Both the position numbers and the translations under genes were made by a program. 64,000 nucleotides of DNA. Origin: Pseudomonas viridiflava (lineage in GTDB: Bacteria > Pseudomonadota > Gammaproteobacteria > Pseudomonadales > Pseudomonadaceae). Location of the stretch: the NCBI RefSeq assembly GCF_900590885.1, contig NZ_UUON01000009.1, positions 124,001-188,000 of the forward strand, given 5' to 3'. The stretch's first letter is position 1; every line of letters starts with the position of its first letter. Positions 35,761-44,155 of the stretch are shown in pieces. Below the pieces are notes generated by a model. That model searched no databases. It was not told the origin of the DNA and saw only the letters and a list, made by a program, of their open reading frames with translations.

Positions 35761-36693
35761 TCATCTATCCCAATACGGCACCACCCCAAAACACTCCACA
35801 AAATAATCAATCACTGTACGCACCTTCAGCGACAACCGCCGGCTGCCTGGCCACAACGCGGCGATCTGCTGCGGCTCCAGAGTGGTTGCCACTTCATAGT
35901 CGGTGAGTACCGCCTGCAAGGTGCCGGCGCGCAGGCCTTCGCCGATCAGCCAGGACGGAAACACCACCAGCCCCAGGCCCTGTTCGGCGGCATGGGTGAG
36001 GGTGTCGGCATGGTTACCGGTGATCGGGCCCTTGACGCTGTAGGGTTTCCAGTCGCCGTGGCCCTTGCGGAAGAACCAGCGTTGCTGGCCGGTGATGCCT
36101 TTGTAGGCCAGGCACTGGTGGTTGAGCAGTTCGTCTGGGTGGTGCGGCGTGCCGTGCCGTGCCAGGTAGGCGGGGCTGGCGGCGATGCGAAAGCGTTGGG
36201 GCGCGAAGATGCGCGCCTGCATGCTGGAGTCGTTGAGCACGCCGATGCGGAACATCAAGTCGGTGCCGTCCTGCAGGGGGTCGACGTAGGTGTCGGTCTG
36301 CTGGATATCCAGCTGCAGCTTCGGATAGCGCCGGCACAGTTCGCCCAGCCACGGTGACAGATGGCGCTGACCGAACACCATTGGCGCATTGATGCGCACC
36401 AGGCCGCTGGGTTCGTTTTCCTGCTCCTGAAGTTCCTGGCCGGCAGCTTCCAGTTGTTCGAGCAGCAAGCGCGCATGCCGCCCGAGCAGGCGCCCGGCCT
36501 CGGTGGGGCTGACCGCGCGGGTGTGGCGATAGAGCAATTGCTGGCCGAGGGCCTGCTCCATCAGCTGGATTTGCCGGGAGATCGAGGAGGGCGCCAGGCC
36601 TTCGCGGCGTGCCACTTCCGAAAAGCTGCCGTGGTCCAGCACCGCTACAAACAGGCGCAAGGCCTTGAAACTCAATTCATTCAAACCCTGCAT
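35761..36693 (-). CDS. LysR-family regulator divergent from YdcZ-type transporters
   Basis: I start at the ATG at 36693 (MQGLNELSFKALRLFVAVLDHGSFSEVARREGL); the frame remains open far upstream only because it is antisense to the transporter genes. The 310-residue protein has the standard LysR helix-turn-helix (about 10-65) and an effector domain with FGQRHLSPWLGELCRRYPKLQLDI and a C-terminal LRAGTLQAVLTDYEV. It is divergent across 117 bases from a pair of DMT genes, which it probably regulates. Confidence 0.88.
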   Translation of the reverse strand: MQGLNELSFKALRLFVAVLDHGSFSEVARREGLAPSSISRQIQLMEQALGQQLLYRHTRAVSPTEAGRLLGRHARLLLEQLEAAGQELQEQENEPSGLVRINAPMVFGQRHLSPWLGELCRRYPKLQLDIQQTDTYVDPLQDGTDLMFRIGVLNDSSMQARIFAPQRFRIAASPAYLARHGTPHHPDELLNHQCLAYKGITGQQRWFFRKGHGDWKPYSVKGPITGNHADTLTHAAEQGLGLVVFPSWLIGEGLRAGTLQAVLTDYEVATTLEPQQIAALWPGSRRLSLKVRTVIDYFVECFGVVPYWDR

Positions 36694-36810
36694 CGTGGCT
36701 CCGTGCTGTGCGTAATGCGCAAAGGTGTTATCCGCATGCTCCCATTTATCGCACAGGACGGCCACCGGATAATGCGCGCCATGTTTCCTTTCTTGACGCG
36801 CAGGTGATGT

Positions 36811-37299
36811 ATGCAGGCCAGTTCCATCGAGGGTGTAGCGCAGGCTACGCCGAAAAAAAACCTTCTGCGGTTGCTGTTGTTGCCGCTGGTGATCCTGGCC
36901 GGTATGGGCCTGTCGGTGGAGGCCGGTTTGCTCGGGCCTCTGGGTGGGCAGGTCGGGCATTTGTGGGCGACCCTGAGCATCTTCGGCGTCGGCACGGCGA
37001 TCCTGTTTTTGCTGCTGCTGTTCAGCGGCCCGCAAAAGGGCCCGGCCTTGACCGACCTGCCGCGCTGGCAGCTGATCGGCGGCTTTTTGGGGCCGATGTA
37101 CGTGGTGGTGCTGACCCTGGCCACGCCGCATATCGGTATCGCGATGACCATGATCGCGATTCTGTCCGGCCAAGTCGGCAAGAGTGTACTGATCGACCAT
37201 TTCGGCTGGTTCGGCACGGCGCGCAAACGCGTGAATGGCGAGCGCTGGATTGCCCTGGCGCTGATTGTGGCGGCACTTGTTTTGATTGCGCGAGGATAA
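36811..37299 (+). CDS. YdcZ/DUF606-type DMT transporter subunit (first of pair)
   Basis: The 162-residue protein has five predicted membrane helices and the YdcZ-family pattern PRWQLIGGFLGPMYVVVLTLATPHIGIAMTMIAILSGQVGKSVLIDHFGWFG. It is half the size of a ten-helix DMT exporter. A second, similar half-size gene follows after 4 bases, so the two probably form a heterodimer as in EmrE-like paired transporters. The divergent LysR gene suggests substrate-induced expression. The substrate is unknown. Confidence 0.85.
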   Translation: MQASSIEGVAQATPKKNLLRLLLLPLVILAGMGLSVEAGLLGPLGGQVGHLWATLSIFGVGTAILFLLLLFSGPQKGPALTDLPRWQLIGGFLGPMYVVVLTLATPHIGIAMTMIAILSGQVGKSVLIDHFGWFGTARKRVNGERWIALALIVAALVLIARG

Positions 37300-37303
37300 G
37301 GCG

Positions 37304-37756
37304 ATGAATCTGATTCTGTTATTGGTCGTAGTGGTTGCCGCCGGCGCGGTCCTGAGTGTGCAGGCGGCAATCAACGGTCGGCTGGGCCAGACGGTTGGCG
37401 TGCTGCGCAGCAGCCTGGTGACCTTTTCGGTCGGCGCGCTGGTCACTGCGCTGTTGATTTTCTTCTTCGAACCGGCCAAGGCCGTAAGCCTGCTGGACGT
37501 GCCCAAGTGGCAGTTGACCGGCGCGTTGTTTGGCGTGGTGTACATGATGGTGATGGTCGGCGCGGTGCCGGTCGTGGGCACTGCGGTCGCCACCGTGGCG
37601 GTGATCACCGGGCAGTTGGGCATGGGCATGCTGATCGACAACTTCGGCTGGCTGGGCAACCCGGCGATTGAACTGTCGAGCGGTCGCATCGTGGCGATGG
37701 TGTGTTTGGCCTTGGCGCTGGTGTTCATGTACCGCAGCAATACGCGCACCGACTGA
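37304..37756 (+). CDS. YdcZ/DUF606-type DMT transporter subunit (second of pair)
   Basis: I start at the ATG at 37304 after a GATAAGGCG site. The 150-residue protein shows five membrane helices and the same family wording as its partner: VPKWQLTGALFGVVYMMVMVGAVPVVGTAVATVAVITGQLGMGMLIDNFGWLG. The first helix carries VQAAINGRLGQ, a conserved YdcZ signature absent from the partner, so the two subunits are not equivalent. They are probably translationally coupled. Confidence 0.87.
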   Translation: MNLILLLVVVVAAGAVLSVQAAINGRLGQTVGVLRSSLVTFSVGALVTALLIFFFEPAKAVSLLDVPKWQLTGALFGVVYMMVMVGAVPVVGTAVATVAVITGQLGMGMLIDNFGWLGNPAIELSSGRIVAMVCLALALVFMYRSNTRTD

Positions 37757-37845
37757 CAGGATGAACCATTGGCGCTGGGCGACAGTCATTGCTTAAGGTG
37801 CCGGCGCCCGCCGCACCGGGACGACCATGAAGAAGGAGTCTGACC

Positions 37846-38016
37846 ATGCCTGATAAAACCTGTGCCTGCCCACACTGCAAGTGTGTGCTGGGTGTTGATG
37901 CGGTGATGAAGGACGGCAAGGGCTATTGCTGCCAGGGCTGTGCCGAGCACCATGCGCACGGTGAGCCGTGTGCGGCGGCGACGGGCTGTGAGTGTGCCAA
38001 GTCGGCCCATGGCTAA
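37846..38016 (+). CDS. Pseudomonad metallothionein
   Basis: This short gene encodes 56 residues starting MPDKTCACPHCKCVLG, with ten cysteines (6, 8, 11, 13, 28, 29, 32, 42, 48, 50) and four histidines in or near the metal core, including CCQGCAEHHAHG. The pattern is that of the bacterial SmtA/BmtA family found in Pseudomonas, which binds about four Zn(II) or Cd(II) ions. AGAAGGAG lies upstream of the ATG. It is monocistronic and ends beside a REPIN. Zinc storage or detoxification in the cytoplasm is the expected role. Confidence 0.92.
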   Translation: MPDKTCACPHCKCVLGVDAVMKDGKGYCCQGCAEHHAHGEPCAAATGCECAKSAHG

Positions 38017-38027
38017 ACGCGGTTGAT

Positions 38028-38120
38028 AATGTGGGAGGGGGCTTGCCCCCGATGAGGGAGTGTCAGTACAGGTATCTGTGACTGACACACCGCCATCGGG
38101 GGCAAGCCCCCTCCCACATT
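38028..38120. repeat. REPIN-type inverted repeat (copy 2)
   Basis: Inverted REP units with the same ends as copy 1 flank a variable centre. It lies between the converging metallothionein gene and the small minus-strand pair, where it can serve as terminator for both. Confidence 0.9.
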
Positions 38121-38138
38121 TGCTCTGTGTTGATTGGG

Positions 38139-38411
38139 TTATTGGGTTTCCAGTTCCAGGCGCAGGCTGTGATCGGATAAGTGCTGTCGGTCCTTCACGA
38201 CGCCGCTGGTGCGCCGCCCCTCCAGCGCAAATACCACGGTTTGCGCGTCATGCAAATCGTCCGGCAGCGGCTGGAACACCTTCAGCACCAGCCAACCGGG
38301 CTTATGTTGCAAGCTGACGTGACACTCTGCGTGCCTGGCCAGCGGCCCGAACAGGGTGTCCTGGGTGTAATCGATCCGCGCCTTGCCGTTGACCTGTGCG
38401 GGTAAAGCCAT
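38139..38411 (-). CDS. Small protein of unknown function
   Basis: The 90-residue product (MALPAQVNGKARIDYTQDTLFG...) has no signal peptide, no membrane helix and no motif I recognise; a predicted mix of strands (WLVLKVFQPLP, VVFALEGRRTSG) suggests a small beta-rich cytoplasmic domain. A strong AGGAGAG ribosome site precedes its ATG. It follows the other small minus-strand gene by 16 bases, so the two form an operon. Confidence 0.65.
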   Translation of the reverse strand: MALPAQVNGKARIDYTQDTLFGPLARHAECHVSLQHKPGWLVLKVFQPLPDDLHDAQTVVFALEGRRTSGVVKDRQHLSDHSLRLELETQ

Positions 38412-38427
38412 CGTTTTCTCTCCTTGA

Positions 38428-38670
38428 TCAAGCCTGGGCGCGCGCGTCCGAGCGGCGCCATTGCACGTTGGTAATGCCGAATTTCTCGGCTTGCTGCTGG
38501 CTGGTCTTCTTCACCTGCTCACGGGCGAACCGGCCGATACGGCCCACGCCGGCATCGCAACTCGCCCAATGCCAGGCTTCGGCCGCATCGAGCTTCTCCA
38601 GGCGGATGATGAAGGACTTGGGCTCGCCATGCAGGGTGTAGTCGATCACAAACAGTTTTGCGTTATTCAT
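38428..38670 (-). CDS. Small pseudomonad protein of unknown function (DUF6555-like)
   Basis: The 80-residue product reads MNNAKLFVIDYTLHGEPKSFIIRLEKLDAAEAWHWASCDAGVGRIGRF..., which resembles a small conserved Pseudomonas family that I believe is called DUF6555; this is from memory. It has a single cysteine and a basic C-terminus. No signal peptide or membrane helix is present. It is the first gene of a two-gene minus-strand operon, divergent from an AraC-type regulator. Confidence 0.7.
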   Translation of the reverse strand: MNNAKLFVIDYTLHGEPKSFIIRLEKLDAAEAWHWASCDAGVGRIGRFAREQVKKTSQQQAEKFGITNVQWRRSDARAQA

Positions 38671-38755
38671 TGGCCCATCGATCCTGGTGGTCTAAAGCTA
38701 GTGATCGCCCAGGGCGGCAAAAATTCACTCGGATTGTCGGACGGTCGTCACTACC

Positions 38756-39565
38756 ATGGCGGCTTACCCTGGCTGGATGTGTACCCCCATGGCCCTGGCT
38801 GCGCCCCCCGATCTCAGTGACCACGCCGTCCCCGTGCAACCTCTGGCGCGCACCTACCCGCGCGGCTTGTATGTGGAGCCCCATAGCCACGACTGGGGCC
38901 AATTGCTGTATGCCATGAGCGGCGTGATGTGGGTCGAAACGCCCCGCGAAGCCCTGGTGGTGCCGCCCCAGCGCGCCGTATGGCTGCCGCCGGGAGTGGA
39001 GCATGGGATTCGCGTGGTGTCGGATTTGCAGATGCGCAACATCTACCTGCGCCCGGCGCTGGCGGCGACGTTGGACAGCCAGGTGCAGGTGATCGAAGTG
39101 GGCGGGCTGTTGCGCGAGCTGATCGTGACGCTGGTGGAGCAGGGCGACAGCGGTGACGCGGGCTACTACGACGCGGTGGTCGGCCTGGCATTGCTGGAAC
39201 TGCAACGCGCGCGCCGCTCGCAGATCCGCATCGCCATGCCGGTGGCGGCCGACCGGCGTCTGATCAACGCGTGCCAGGCAGTGATGGCCACGCCGTCGCT
39301 GGAGATCCCGTTCGAGCAGCATGCCGAAACGGCCGGTGCCAGCGTGCGCACCCTGGCGCGGTTATTCCAGAACCATCTGGGCATGGGCTTCGCTGAATGG
39401 CGCCGCCAGGTGCAACTGGCCACGGCGGTGGCGGAGTTGATCCAGGGTGAACCGGTCAGCGGCATTGCGCGCTCCTTGGGTTACTCGCCGAGCAGCTTCA
39501 GCGACATGTTCCGCCGCGAACTGGGGATGGCGCCGTCGCAGTATGTGAGTTGGCCGAAATCCTGA
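38756..39565 (+). CDS. AraC-family regulator
   Basis: The protein of up to 269 residues has a cupin N-terminal domain (HSHDWGQLLYAMSGVMWVETPREALVVPPQRAVWLPPGVEH) and a C-terminal AraC DNA-binding domain (SLEIPFEQHAETAGASVRTLARLFQNHLG; VSGIARSLGYSPSSFSDMFRRELG). The start is uncertain: ATG codons at 38756, 38777 and 38792 all lack a good ribosome site, and homologues often begin near the third. Likely targets are the XapX and quinone-oxidoreductase-like genes just downstream or the divergent small genes. Confidence 0.83.
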   Translation: MAAYPGWMCTPMALAAPPDLSDHAVPVQPLARTYPRGLYVEPHSHDWGQLLYAMSGVMWVETPREALVVPPQRAVWLPPGVEHGIRVVSDLQMRNIYLRPALAATLDSQVQVIEVGGLLRELIVTLVEQGDSGDAGYYDAVVGLALLELQRARRSQIRIAMPVAADRRLINACQAVMATPSLEIPFEQHAETAGASVRTLARLFQNHLGMGFAEWRRQVQLATAVAELIQGEPVSGIARSLGYSPSSFSDMFRRELGMAPSQYVSWPKS

Positions 39566-39635
39566 AGCACTTGGCCGATGCTTCAGGAGTGGGCTCTCTA
39601 GACTGAGCCCATCAATCAGTCAGGCGCCAACCCCC

Positions 39636-39809
39636 ATGAATTATCTGATCTCCCTAGGCATCGGCCTGTTCGTCGGCGTGATCTACGGCGCCCTGGATTT
39701 CCGCTCGCCCGCGCCGCCGGCCATCGCCCTGGTGGGCCTGATGGGCATGCTGCTCGGCGAAAAGCTGTGGCCCATGGGACGCCAGTTGGTCAGCGGTTGG
39801 TTGTCTTGA
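39636..39809 (+). CDS. XapX-domain small membrane protein
   Basis: This short gene encodes 57 residues, MNYLISLGIGLFVGVIYG followed by a hinge with SPAPPAIALVGLMGMLLGE and a short cytoplasmic end. Two membrane helices around a proline-rich turn and the length match the XapX domain, a small family often found beside xanthosine or other transport and oxidoreductase genes. Its function is unknown. It lies 28 bases before the oxidoreductase gene and is probably co-transcribed with it. Confidence 0.85.
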   Translation: MNYLISLGIGLFVGVIYGALDFRSPAPPAIALVGLMGMLLGEKLWPMGRQLVSGWLS

Positions 39810-39837
39810 ATGTCTTTCCCTTCGATGGAGGCTGCCC

Positions 39838-40797
39838 ATGAAAGCCCTGCAATTTTCCGCCACCGGCGACCTTAATGCCCTGCGCTTTGTCGACGTCGCC
39901 ACTCCGGTGCCGGCTGCCGATCAGGTGCTGGTCCAGATCAAGGCCGCTGGCCTCAACCCCAGCGACGTCAAAAACGTGCTCGGGCGTTTCCCCTACACCA
40001 CCTTGCCGCGCATTCCCGGGCGGGATTTTGCCGGGGTGGTTGTAGAGGGGCCCGAAGCCTTGATTGGCCAGGAAGTCTGGGGCACCGGCCGCGACCTGGG
40101 CTTTTTTGCCGACGGTTCCCACGCCCAATACCTCACTGTGTCGGCCAAGGGCGTGGCGTATAAACCCAGCCACCTGAGCTTTGCCCAGGCCGCCAGCCTG
40201 GGCGTGCCGTACACCACCGCCTGGGACGCCCTGGACCGCAGCGGCGTAGGCAAAGGCACGCGGTTGTTGGTGATTGGTGCCAATGGAGCCGTAGGCAGCG
40301 CGGCGCTGGCCTTGGCTAAAATTCGCGGTGCCGAGGTGTTGGGCGCGGTGCGCCGGGCGGATCAGGTCGAGGCGCTGCAGGCGCAGGGTTTTGACGCGAT
40401 TGCCCTGGGCGCGCCAGAAGAACTCGGCTCGCAGGTAAATGCGGTGTTCAAGGGCGGTGCCGATGTGATCTTCGACACCACTGGTTTCTGGCTGCCTGCG
40501 GCCGTGGCAGGCCTGGCGCCGTTCGGGCGCATCGCGATCATCGCCGCACCGGTGGACGGCCACGTGCAACTGCCGGCCCTGGCCCTGTATCGCAAGGGTG
40601 GCTCGGTGGTGGGGATCAATTCGTTGCTCTACAACTGCGAGCAGTGCGCGGTGATGCTGGAGCAGTTCGGGCGCTTCTTCGATGAAGGGCTGCTGCCACT
40701 GCCCACCGGCCTGCGCGAAGTGGCGCTGGCGGATGGGGTGCAGTGTTTTGAAGAGGTGAATCACGGCAGTGCGGACAAGATCATCTTCCTGCCTTAA
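39838..40797 (+). CDS. Zinc-free medium-chain dehydrogenase (quinone oxidoreductase-like)
   Basis: The 319-residue protein has the MDR fold: an N-terminal GroES-like domain with KAAGLNPSDVKNVLGRFP and IPGRDFAGVVVEGP, and a Rossmann domain with LLVIGANGAVGSAALALAK near 140-160. The zinc-binding cysteine cluster of alcohol dehydrogenases is missing, which places it with quinone oxidoreductase/enoyl reductase types using NADPH. A GATGGAGG ribosome site precedes the ATG. The XapX gene lies directly upstream. The substrate is unknown. Confidence 0.88.
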   Translation: MKALQFSATGDLNALRFVDVATPVPAADQVLVQIKAAGLNPSDVKNVLGRFPYTTLPRIPGRDFAGVVVEGPEALIGQEVWGTGRDLGFFADGSHAQYLTVSAKGVAYKPSHLSFAQAASLGVPYTTAWDALDRSGVGKGTRLLVIGANGAVGSAALALAKIRGAEVLGAVRRADQVEALQAQGFDAIALGAPEELGSQVNAVFKGGADVIFDTTGFWLPAAVAGLAPFGRIAIIAAPVDGHVQLPALALYRKGGSVVGINSLLYNCEQCAVMLEQFGRFFDEGLLPLPTGLREVALADGVQCFEEVNHGSADKIIFLP

Positions 40798-40804
40798 CCC
40801 AATC

Positions 40805-40853
40805 AAATGTGGGAGGGGCGGTGCGACGATTCGACTTGTCCCCTCCCACATTT
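40805..40853. repeat. 49-bp REP-like element, left inverted copy
   Basis: The outer arms AAATGTGGGAGGGG and CCCCTCCCACATTT frame a centre quite different from the REPIN copies. Read on the minus strand it differs from the element at 46271-46319 at one position only. It separates the converging oxidoreductase and nucleoside genes. Confidence 0.85.
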
Positions 40854-40862
40854 TTATCTGCG

Positions 40863-41891
40863 CTAGGCCTCGGGAACACCTTTTTCCCAGGCCGACCAGT
40901 TCTTCAGAATCGCCTGCACCAGCGGGTTCCCCGTGCGGTACAGGTTCTCCAGCGCCGGTACAAAGCCGCCCTGGTCGGCGTATTTGAGCAGGTTGTCGAC
41001 TTCGCTGTAGCCGGGGTACGGCCGGTCGAAATCGGAACCGGCGCGCACCACAGCCAGGCGTTGGATATCCACCAGGCCTTCGCGACTGGCGCGCAGCAGG
41101 GCCTCGTAGGTGGAGTTGTCTTCCTGCTGGGTGGTGCAGTACTCGCCTTTGTTATCCGTCAGCAGCTTGGTCCAGACTTCGGCGCGTTCGCTCAGGCGTG
41201 TACCGGAGAACCAGGTGTTGCCCGCCAGGGTGTCGCAGCGGGTGACCTGCGGCGGCTGGTTGGCCGGTGCGGCCGGGTAGTGTTTGCGCCAGGCACTGGA
41301 TTCCTTGCTCTCCGTCAGCTCCACCTTGTGTGACAAGGCAAACGCCTTGGCTTGCAGCTTGGGGTTGAGCTCGAACACTTCGGTCTTGTAGTCCAGCGGC
41401 GGTTTCTCGTTGGGACCCTTGGTGTTGATGCCGATGTAGCCGGTTGGCCAATCCTTGGGCGCATCCCGCGAGTCCAGCTCCCACTGAGTGCCGAATTCCA
41501 CCAGGTAATGGGCCCAGGCCGCGGTGCCGATGGTGCCGTGCTTGGGGCTGATGCCGGCAATTCCGGCGATCAGGAAATAGCTCTGGCGCAGGTCGAACTT
41601 GGTCGACAACGCCAGGGCCAGGGTGGACGCGGCGGCGTTGGCCTGGCCCATGCCGGTCACCAGCAGGCACACGTCCTGGGTGTTGCAGCGGATTACCGGG
41701 TACTCGGCGGACAGGCCCGGCACGCGCACTTCCTGCTTGAGCTCCAGGCGGTCGATCCAAGTTTGCGCCTCAGGGGCGAACATGGTGATCAGCATCACCT
41801 TGGGTTTGATCGGTGCCGGCGCAGCCGCCAGCACCACGTGGGGCAGCAGGGCCAGGCCGACGGCCAGTGAGGCTCGGGTAAAGGTTTTCAT
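40863..41891 (-). CDS. Purine nucleoside permease (NUP) family protein, secreted
   Basis: The 342-residue protein has a signal peptide (cleavage near VLAAAP, residues 20-24) and no further membrane helix. The mature part resembles nucleoside phosphorylase folds, with MLITMFAPEAQTWIDRL, CLLVTGMGQANAAASTLALALS, YFLIAGIAGISPKHGTIGTAAWAHYLVEF and LAVVRAGSDFDRP. These are hallmarks of the family named after fungal NUP permeases. A soluble periplasmic nucleoside-binding or nucleoside-cleaving role fits better than a membrane permease. It lies 14 bases after the Tsx-like porin gene in a two-gene operon for nucleoside capture. Confidence 0.85.
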   Translation of the reverse strand: MKTFTRASLAVGLALLPHVVLAAAPAPIKPKVMLITMFAPEAQTWIDRLELKQEVRVPGLSAEYPVIRCNTQDVCLLVTGMGQANAAASTLALALSTKFDLRQSYFLIAGIAGISPKHGTIGTAAWAHYLVEFGTQWELDSRDAPKDWPTGYIGINTKGPNEKPPLDYKTEVFELNPKLQAKAFALSHKVELTESKESSAWRKHYPAAPANQPPQVTRCDTLAGNTWFSGTRLSERAEVWTKLLTDNKGEYCTTQQEDNSTYEALLRASREGLVDIQRLAVVRAGSDFDRPYPGYSEVDNLLKYADQGGFVPALENLYRTGNPLVQAILKNWSAWEKGVPEA

Positions 41892-41905
41892 CTCATACTC
41901 CTTGA

Positions 41906-42853
41906 TCAGAATTGGTAGCCGACGCCGGCGTAGTAGCCCCAGCCGTCGGAGCGGGCGCGGAAGTTGCCCTCGCCGAAGTTCAGCTCGCTGCCGTCCTCCC
42001 AGTTGCCGCCGTTATGAAAGTACCGGCCGACCAGGGTGAAGCGCAGGTGGGTAAACGAGTACAGCAGCACGTTGGTGGCCACCGTGGAGTTGGCGGTGCG
42101 CGCCGGGTTGTCCTTGTGCAGGCTTGAGCCGAAGTCGTGGTTGGTGAAGCCGATATAGGTCAGCGAGGCGCCGTTGTCGAAGCTGGCGATGGGCACGATG
42201 TACTTCATCTGCGCGCGGTAGCCGTCCCACGAGTATTCATTGCTGGCGCCGTAGTTTTCCCACTGGTAACGCCCGTAGAAGTTGGCCGACAGGTTGACCC
42301 GCGAGTGGGTGTCGATATCGGTGCCCAAACCGCTGTACAGCGTGTTGGCGCGGTTGGCCTTGTTGCTGCCGTGGTCGTAGATCCAGTCAAACGCCACATA
42401 CCATTCCTTGAACGGGCCGATCGCCAGGCTGCGGCCGGCCAGGTAGTCGATGGAAATACGCGGCTCATGCTCCATGAATACCGGCGAGCCATGGTCCCAC
42501 ACACCTTTGTCATTGCTGTTGCCGATGCCGAGGACCTTGGGCACGTCGATGTAGCCGTACAGTTCGAACGGGCCCTTGCGGCCGAAGTATTCGTATTCCA
42601 GGTACACGTCATCGGCGGGTTTGGGGCCGAAGCTGATGTCTTTGCTGCCGATCAGTGTCAGGTCCTGGTTGAACCAGTCCGACCAGTACGCGCCTTTTTT
42701 TGCCGGGCTGGCTTCCGGGCTGAGCGTTTCGCCCTGTGCTGAGTCATCGACTGGTTTTTGCTGCGCCAAAATGGGGGCACTGAGTACTCCCGTAACGGCG
42801 GCCAGTAGCAAGGAAACACCAAAGCAGGCGCGAGGCCTTGAGGTGGAGTGCAT
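41906..42853 (-). CDS. tsx: Tsx-like nucleoside-specific outer-membrane channel
   Basis: The 315-residue protein has a signal peptide (cleavage near ILAQ, residues 27-31), then a 12-strand-type barrel. YWSDWFNQDLTLIGSK, YGYIDVPKVLGIGNSNDKGVWDHGSPVFMEHEPRISIDYL and the terminal YYAGVGYQF match the Tsx/OmpK family, which passes nucleosides and deoxynucleosides. It is the first gene of the operon with the NUP gene. A perfect PurR-type palindrome lies 74 bases upstream. Confidence 0.88.
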   Translation of the reverse strand: MHSTSRPRACFGVSLLLAAVTGVLSAPILAQQKPVDDSAQGETLSPEASPAKKGAYWSDWFNQDLTLIGSKDISFGPKPADDVYLEYEYFGRKGPFELYGYIDVPKVLGIGNSNDKGVWDHGSPVFMEHEPRISIDYLAGRSLAIGPFKEWYVAFDWIYDHGSNKANRANTLYSGLGTDIDTHSRVNLSANFYGRYQWENYGASNEYSWDGYRAQMKYIVPIASFDNGASLTYIGFTNHDFGSSLHKDNPARTANSTVATNVLLYSFTHLRFTLVGRYFHNGGNWEDGSELNFGEGNFRARSDGWGYYAGVGYQF

Positions 42854-42926
42854 TGAAAATCCCTATTCGTACGCGGTTTGAACCCGATTCTCGGGTAACG
42901 GTGAACTTGGTTGCCAAGTTCGTTCC

Positions 42927-42938
42927 GCAAACGTTTGC
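42927..42938. promoter_or_regulatory. PurR/LacI-type operator for the nucleoside genes
   Basis: The perfect 12-base palindrome GCAAACGTTTGC, flanked by CC and AC, equals the core of LacI-family operators such as that of E. coli PurR. Its place between the tsx and mtlR genes, nearest to tsx, suits purine- or ribose-responsive control of nucleoside uptake. Confidence 0.65.
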
Positions 42939-43007
42939 ACGTGGCGTACCAACTTTGATCAAGAGATTGAACAGCCTGGGAAAAATCGGAATTAGTCGAC
43001 CCTTTGG

Positions 43008-43946
43008 TCAAAATTGACTGGGTGCCATTTTCTCGATGTGCTTGAACAGGTGCATCGCGGTTTCGCGCCGATACTCGCTCGGCGTCTGGTTCATCTCGAT
43101 GCGAAAATGCCGGTTGAAATTCGACAGGTTGGCGTAGCCCACTTCAAAGCAGATATCCGCCACCGACATTTCGCTTTGCAACAACAAGCGGCAGGCGCGC
43201 TGCACGCGAAACTTGCGCATCAGGTCGATAAACCCGTGGCCGGTGTTGCGCTTGAAGAAGCGCGAGAAGCCCGGTTCGCTCATGTCCAGTTGTTGCGCGA
43301 TCACCGACAGGCGCACGTCGCCGGTAAGTTCGCGCATCAAATAATCGAAAGCCTTGTTGATGCGTTCGGCGCTGCGTGCATCCAGGGTCGGCGCGTAGCA
43401 GGGGCTGGCCAGGGCCTTTACCTGCGGCGGCGCGGCGTTTTTCAGGGTGTCGAGCAGTCGCAGGAACAGGATCAGCCGTTGCAGGCCGTGGGCAGCGCCG
43501 ATGGCTTCCATCAAATGCGCCGCCTGCAGCGCCGTTTCACCGCTGAACTCGAGGCCGCGTCGGGCCTGTTCGAATAACGCGTGCAAGTCGCCGAGTTCCG
43601 GCAGGGTCTTGCGCAGGGCGAGCAGGGCGGCGCCGTTGAATTGCAGCACCACATCGCGACCGGCCAGGTATTCGCCGGGGGCCAATTCGCCGATCCAGTC
43701 GTGGGGCAGGTCCGGGCCGATCAGCGCGACATGCCCGGCACTGAACGCGCCAATATAGTCGCCTGCCACCAACTTGCCGCTGCCCTGGCGGATCAGGTGG
43801 ATTTCGAATTCGGGGTGGTGGTTCCAGCGCGCCAGGTCATAGGGATAGTCGTGTTCGAACCAGCGGAAACAGTGGTCCGGCTCGGGCAGGATCACCTCCA
43901 GCTCGGCGGGGCGATGCTCGAACAGGGTGGCGCGGTCGACGGGCAT
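43008..43946 (-). CDS. mtlR: AraC-family activator of the polyol genes (MtlR-like)
   Basis: I start at the ATG at 43946 (MPVDRATLFEHRP); the longer frame to 44078 overlaps the promoter. The 312-residue protein has a cupin half (FEIHLIRQGSGKLVAGDYIGAFSAGHVALIGPDLPHDW) and a C-terminal AraC domain (VRLSVIAQQLDMSEPGFSRFFKRNTGHGF; MSVADICFEVGYANLSNFNRHFR). It is divergent from an MtlE-like binding protein, as mtlR and mtlE are related in P. fluorescens, where MtlR activates the mannitol/sorbitol/arabitol operon. The name rests on family and position. Confidence 0.83.
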   Translation of the reverse strand: MPVDRATLFEHRPAELEVILPEPDHCFRWFEHDYPYDLARWNHHPEFEIHLIRQGSGKLVAGDYIGAFSAGHVALIGPDLPHDWIGELAPGEYLAGRDVVLQFNGAALLALRKTLPELGDLHALFEQARRGLEFSGETALQAAHLMEAIGAAHGLQRLILFLRLLDTLKNAAPPQVKALASPCYAPTLDARSAERINKAFDYLMRELTGDVRLSVIAQQLDMSEPGFSRFFKRNTGHGFIDLMRKFRVQRACRLLLQSEMSVADICFEVGYANLSNFNRHFRIEMNQTPSEYRRETAMHLFKHIEKMAPSQF

Positions 43947-44028
43947 TGAGGCTGCCTCTTGTACAGTGGGTCCGGCCAAAATACGCGCCTCGGGCAGGCT
44001 TGCGCTACCCCCGGTTTCGCCCGGCACT

Positions 44029-44068
44029 GATACTTTTTTGATCCTGGGGCGGTGGTTAAAAAAGTATC
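44029..44068. promoter_or_regulatory. Inverted repeat in the mtlR-mtlE gap, operator candidate
   Basis: GATACTTTTTT and AAAAAAGTATC are perfect 11-base arms around 18 bases, ending 88 bases before the mtlE start. The position is that expected of an activator site serving both divergent genes. A long hairpin with an A/T-rich stem is an alternative. Confidence 0.55.
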
Positions 44069-44155
44069 GGTCGGGCATCCGCCATGCGTTTGTGACGGCC
44101 TGGCCAAGCTGCTGTAATCGGCGCTCAACAACAAAAACAACAGGTGGATACCGCC

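Noticed and set aside
35618..35806. 62-codon frame between the antitoxin and the LysR gene
   Set aside because: No ribosome site, it covers the antitoxin operator and the end of the LysR gene, and it shows no family pattern.
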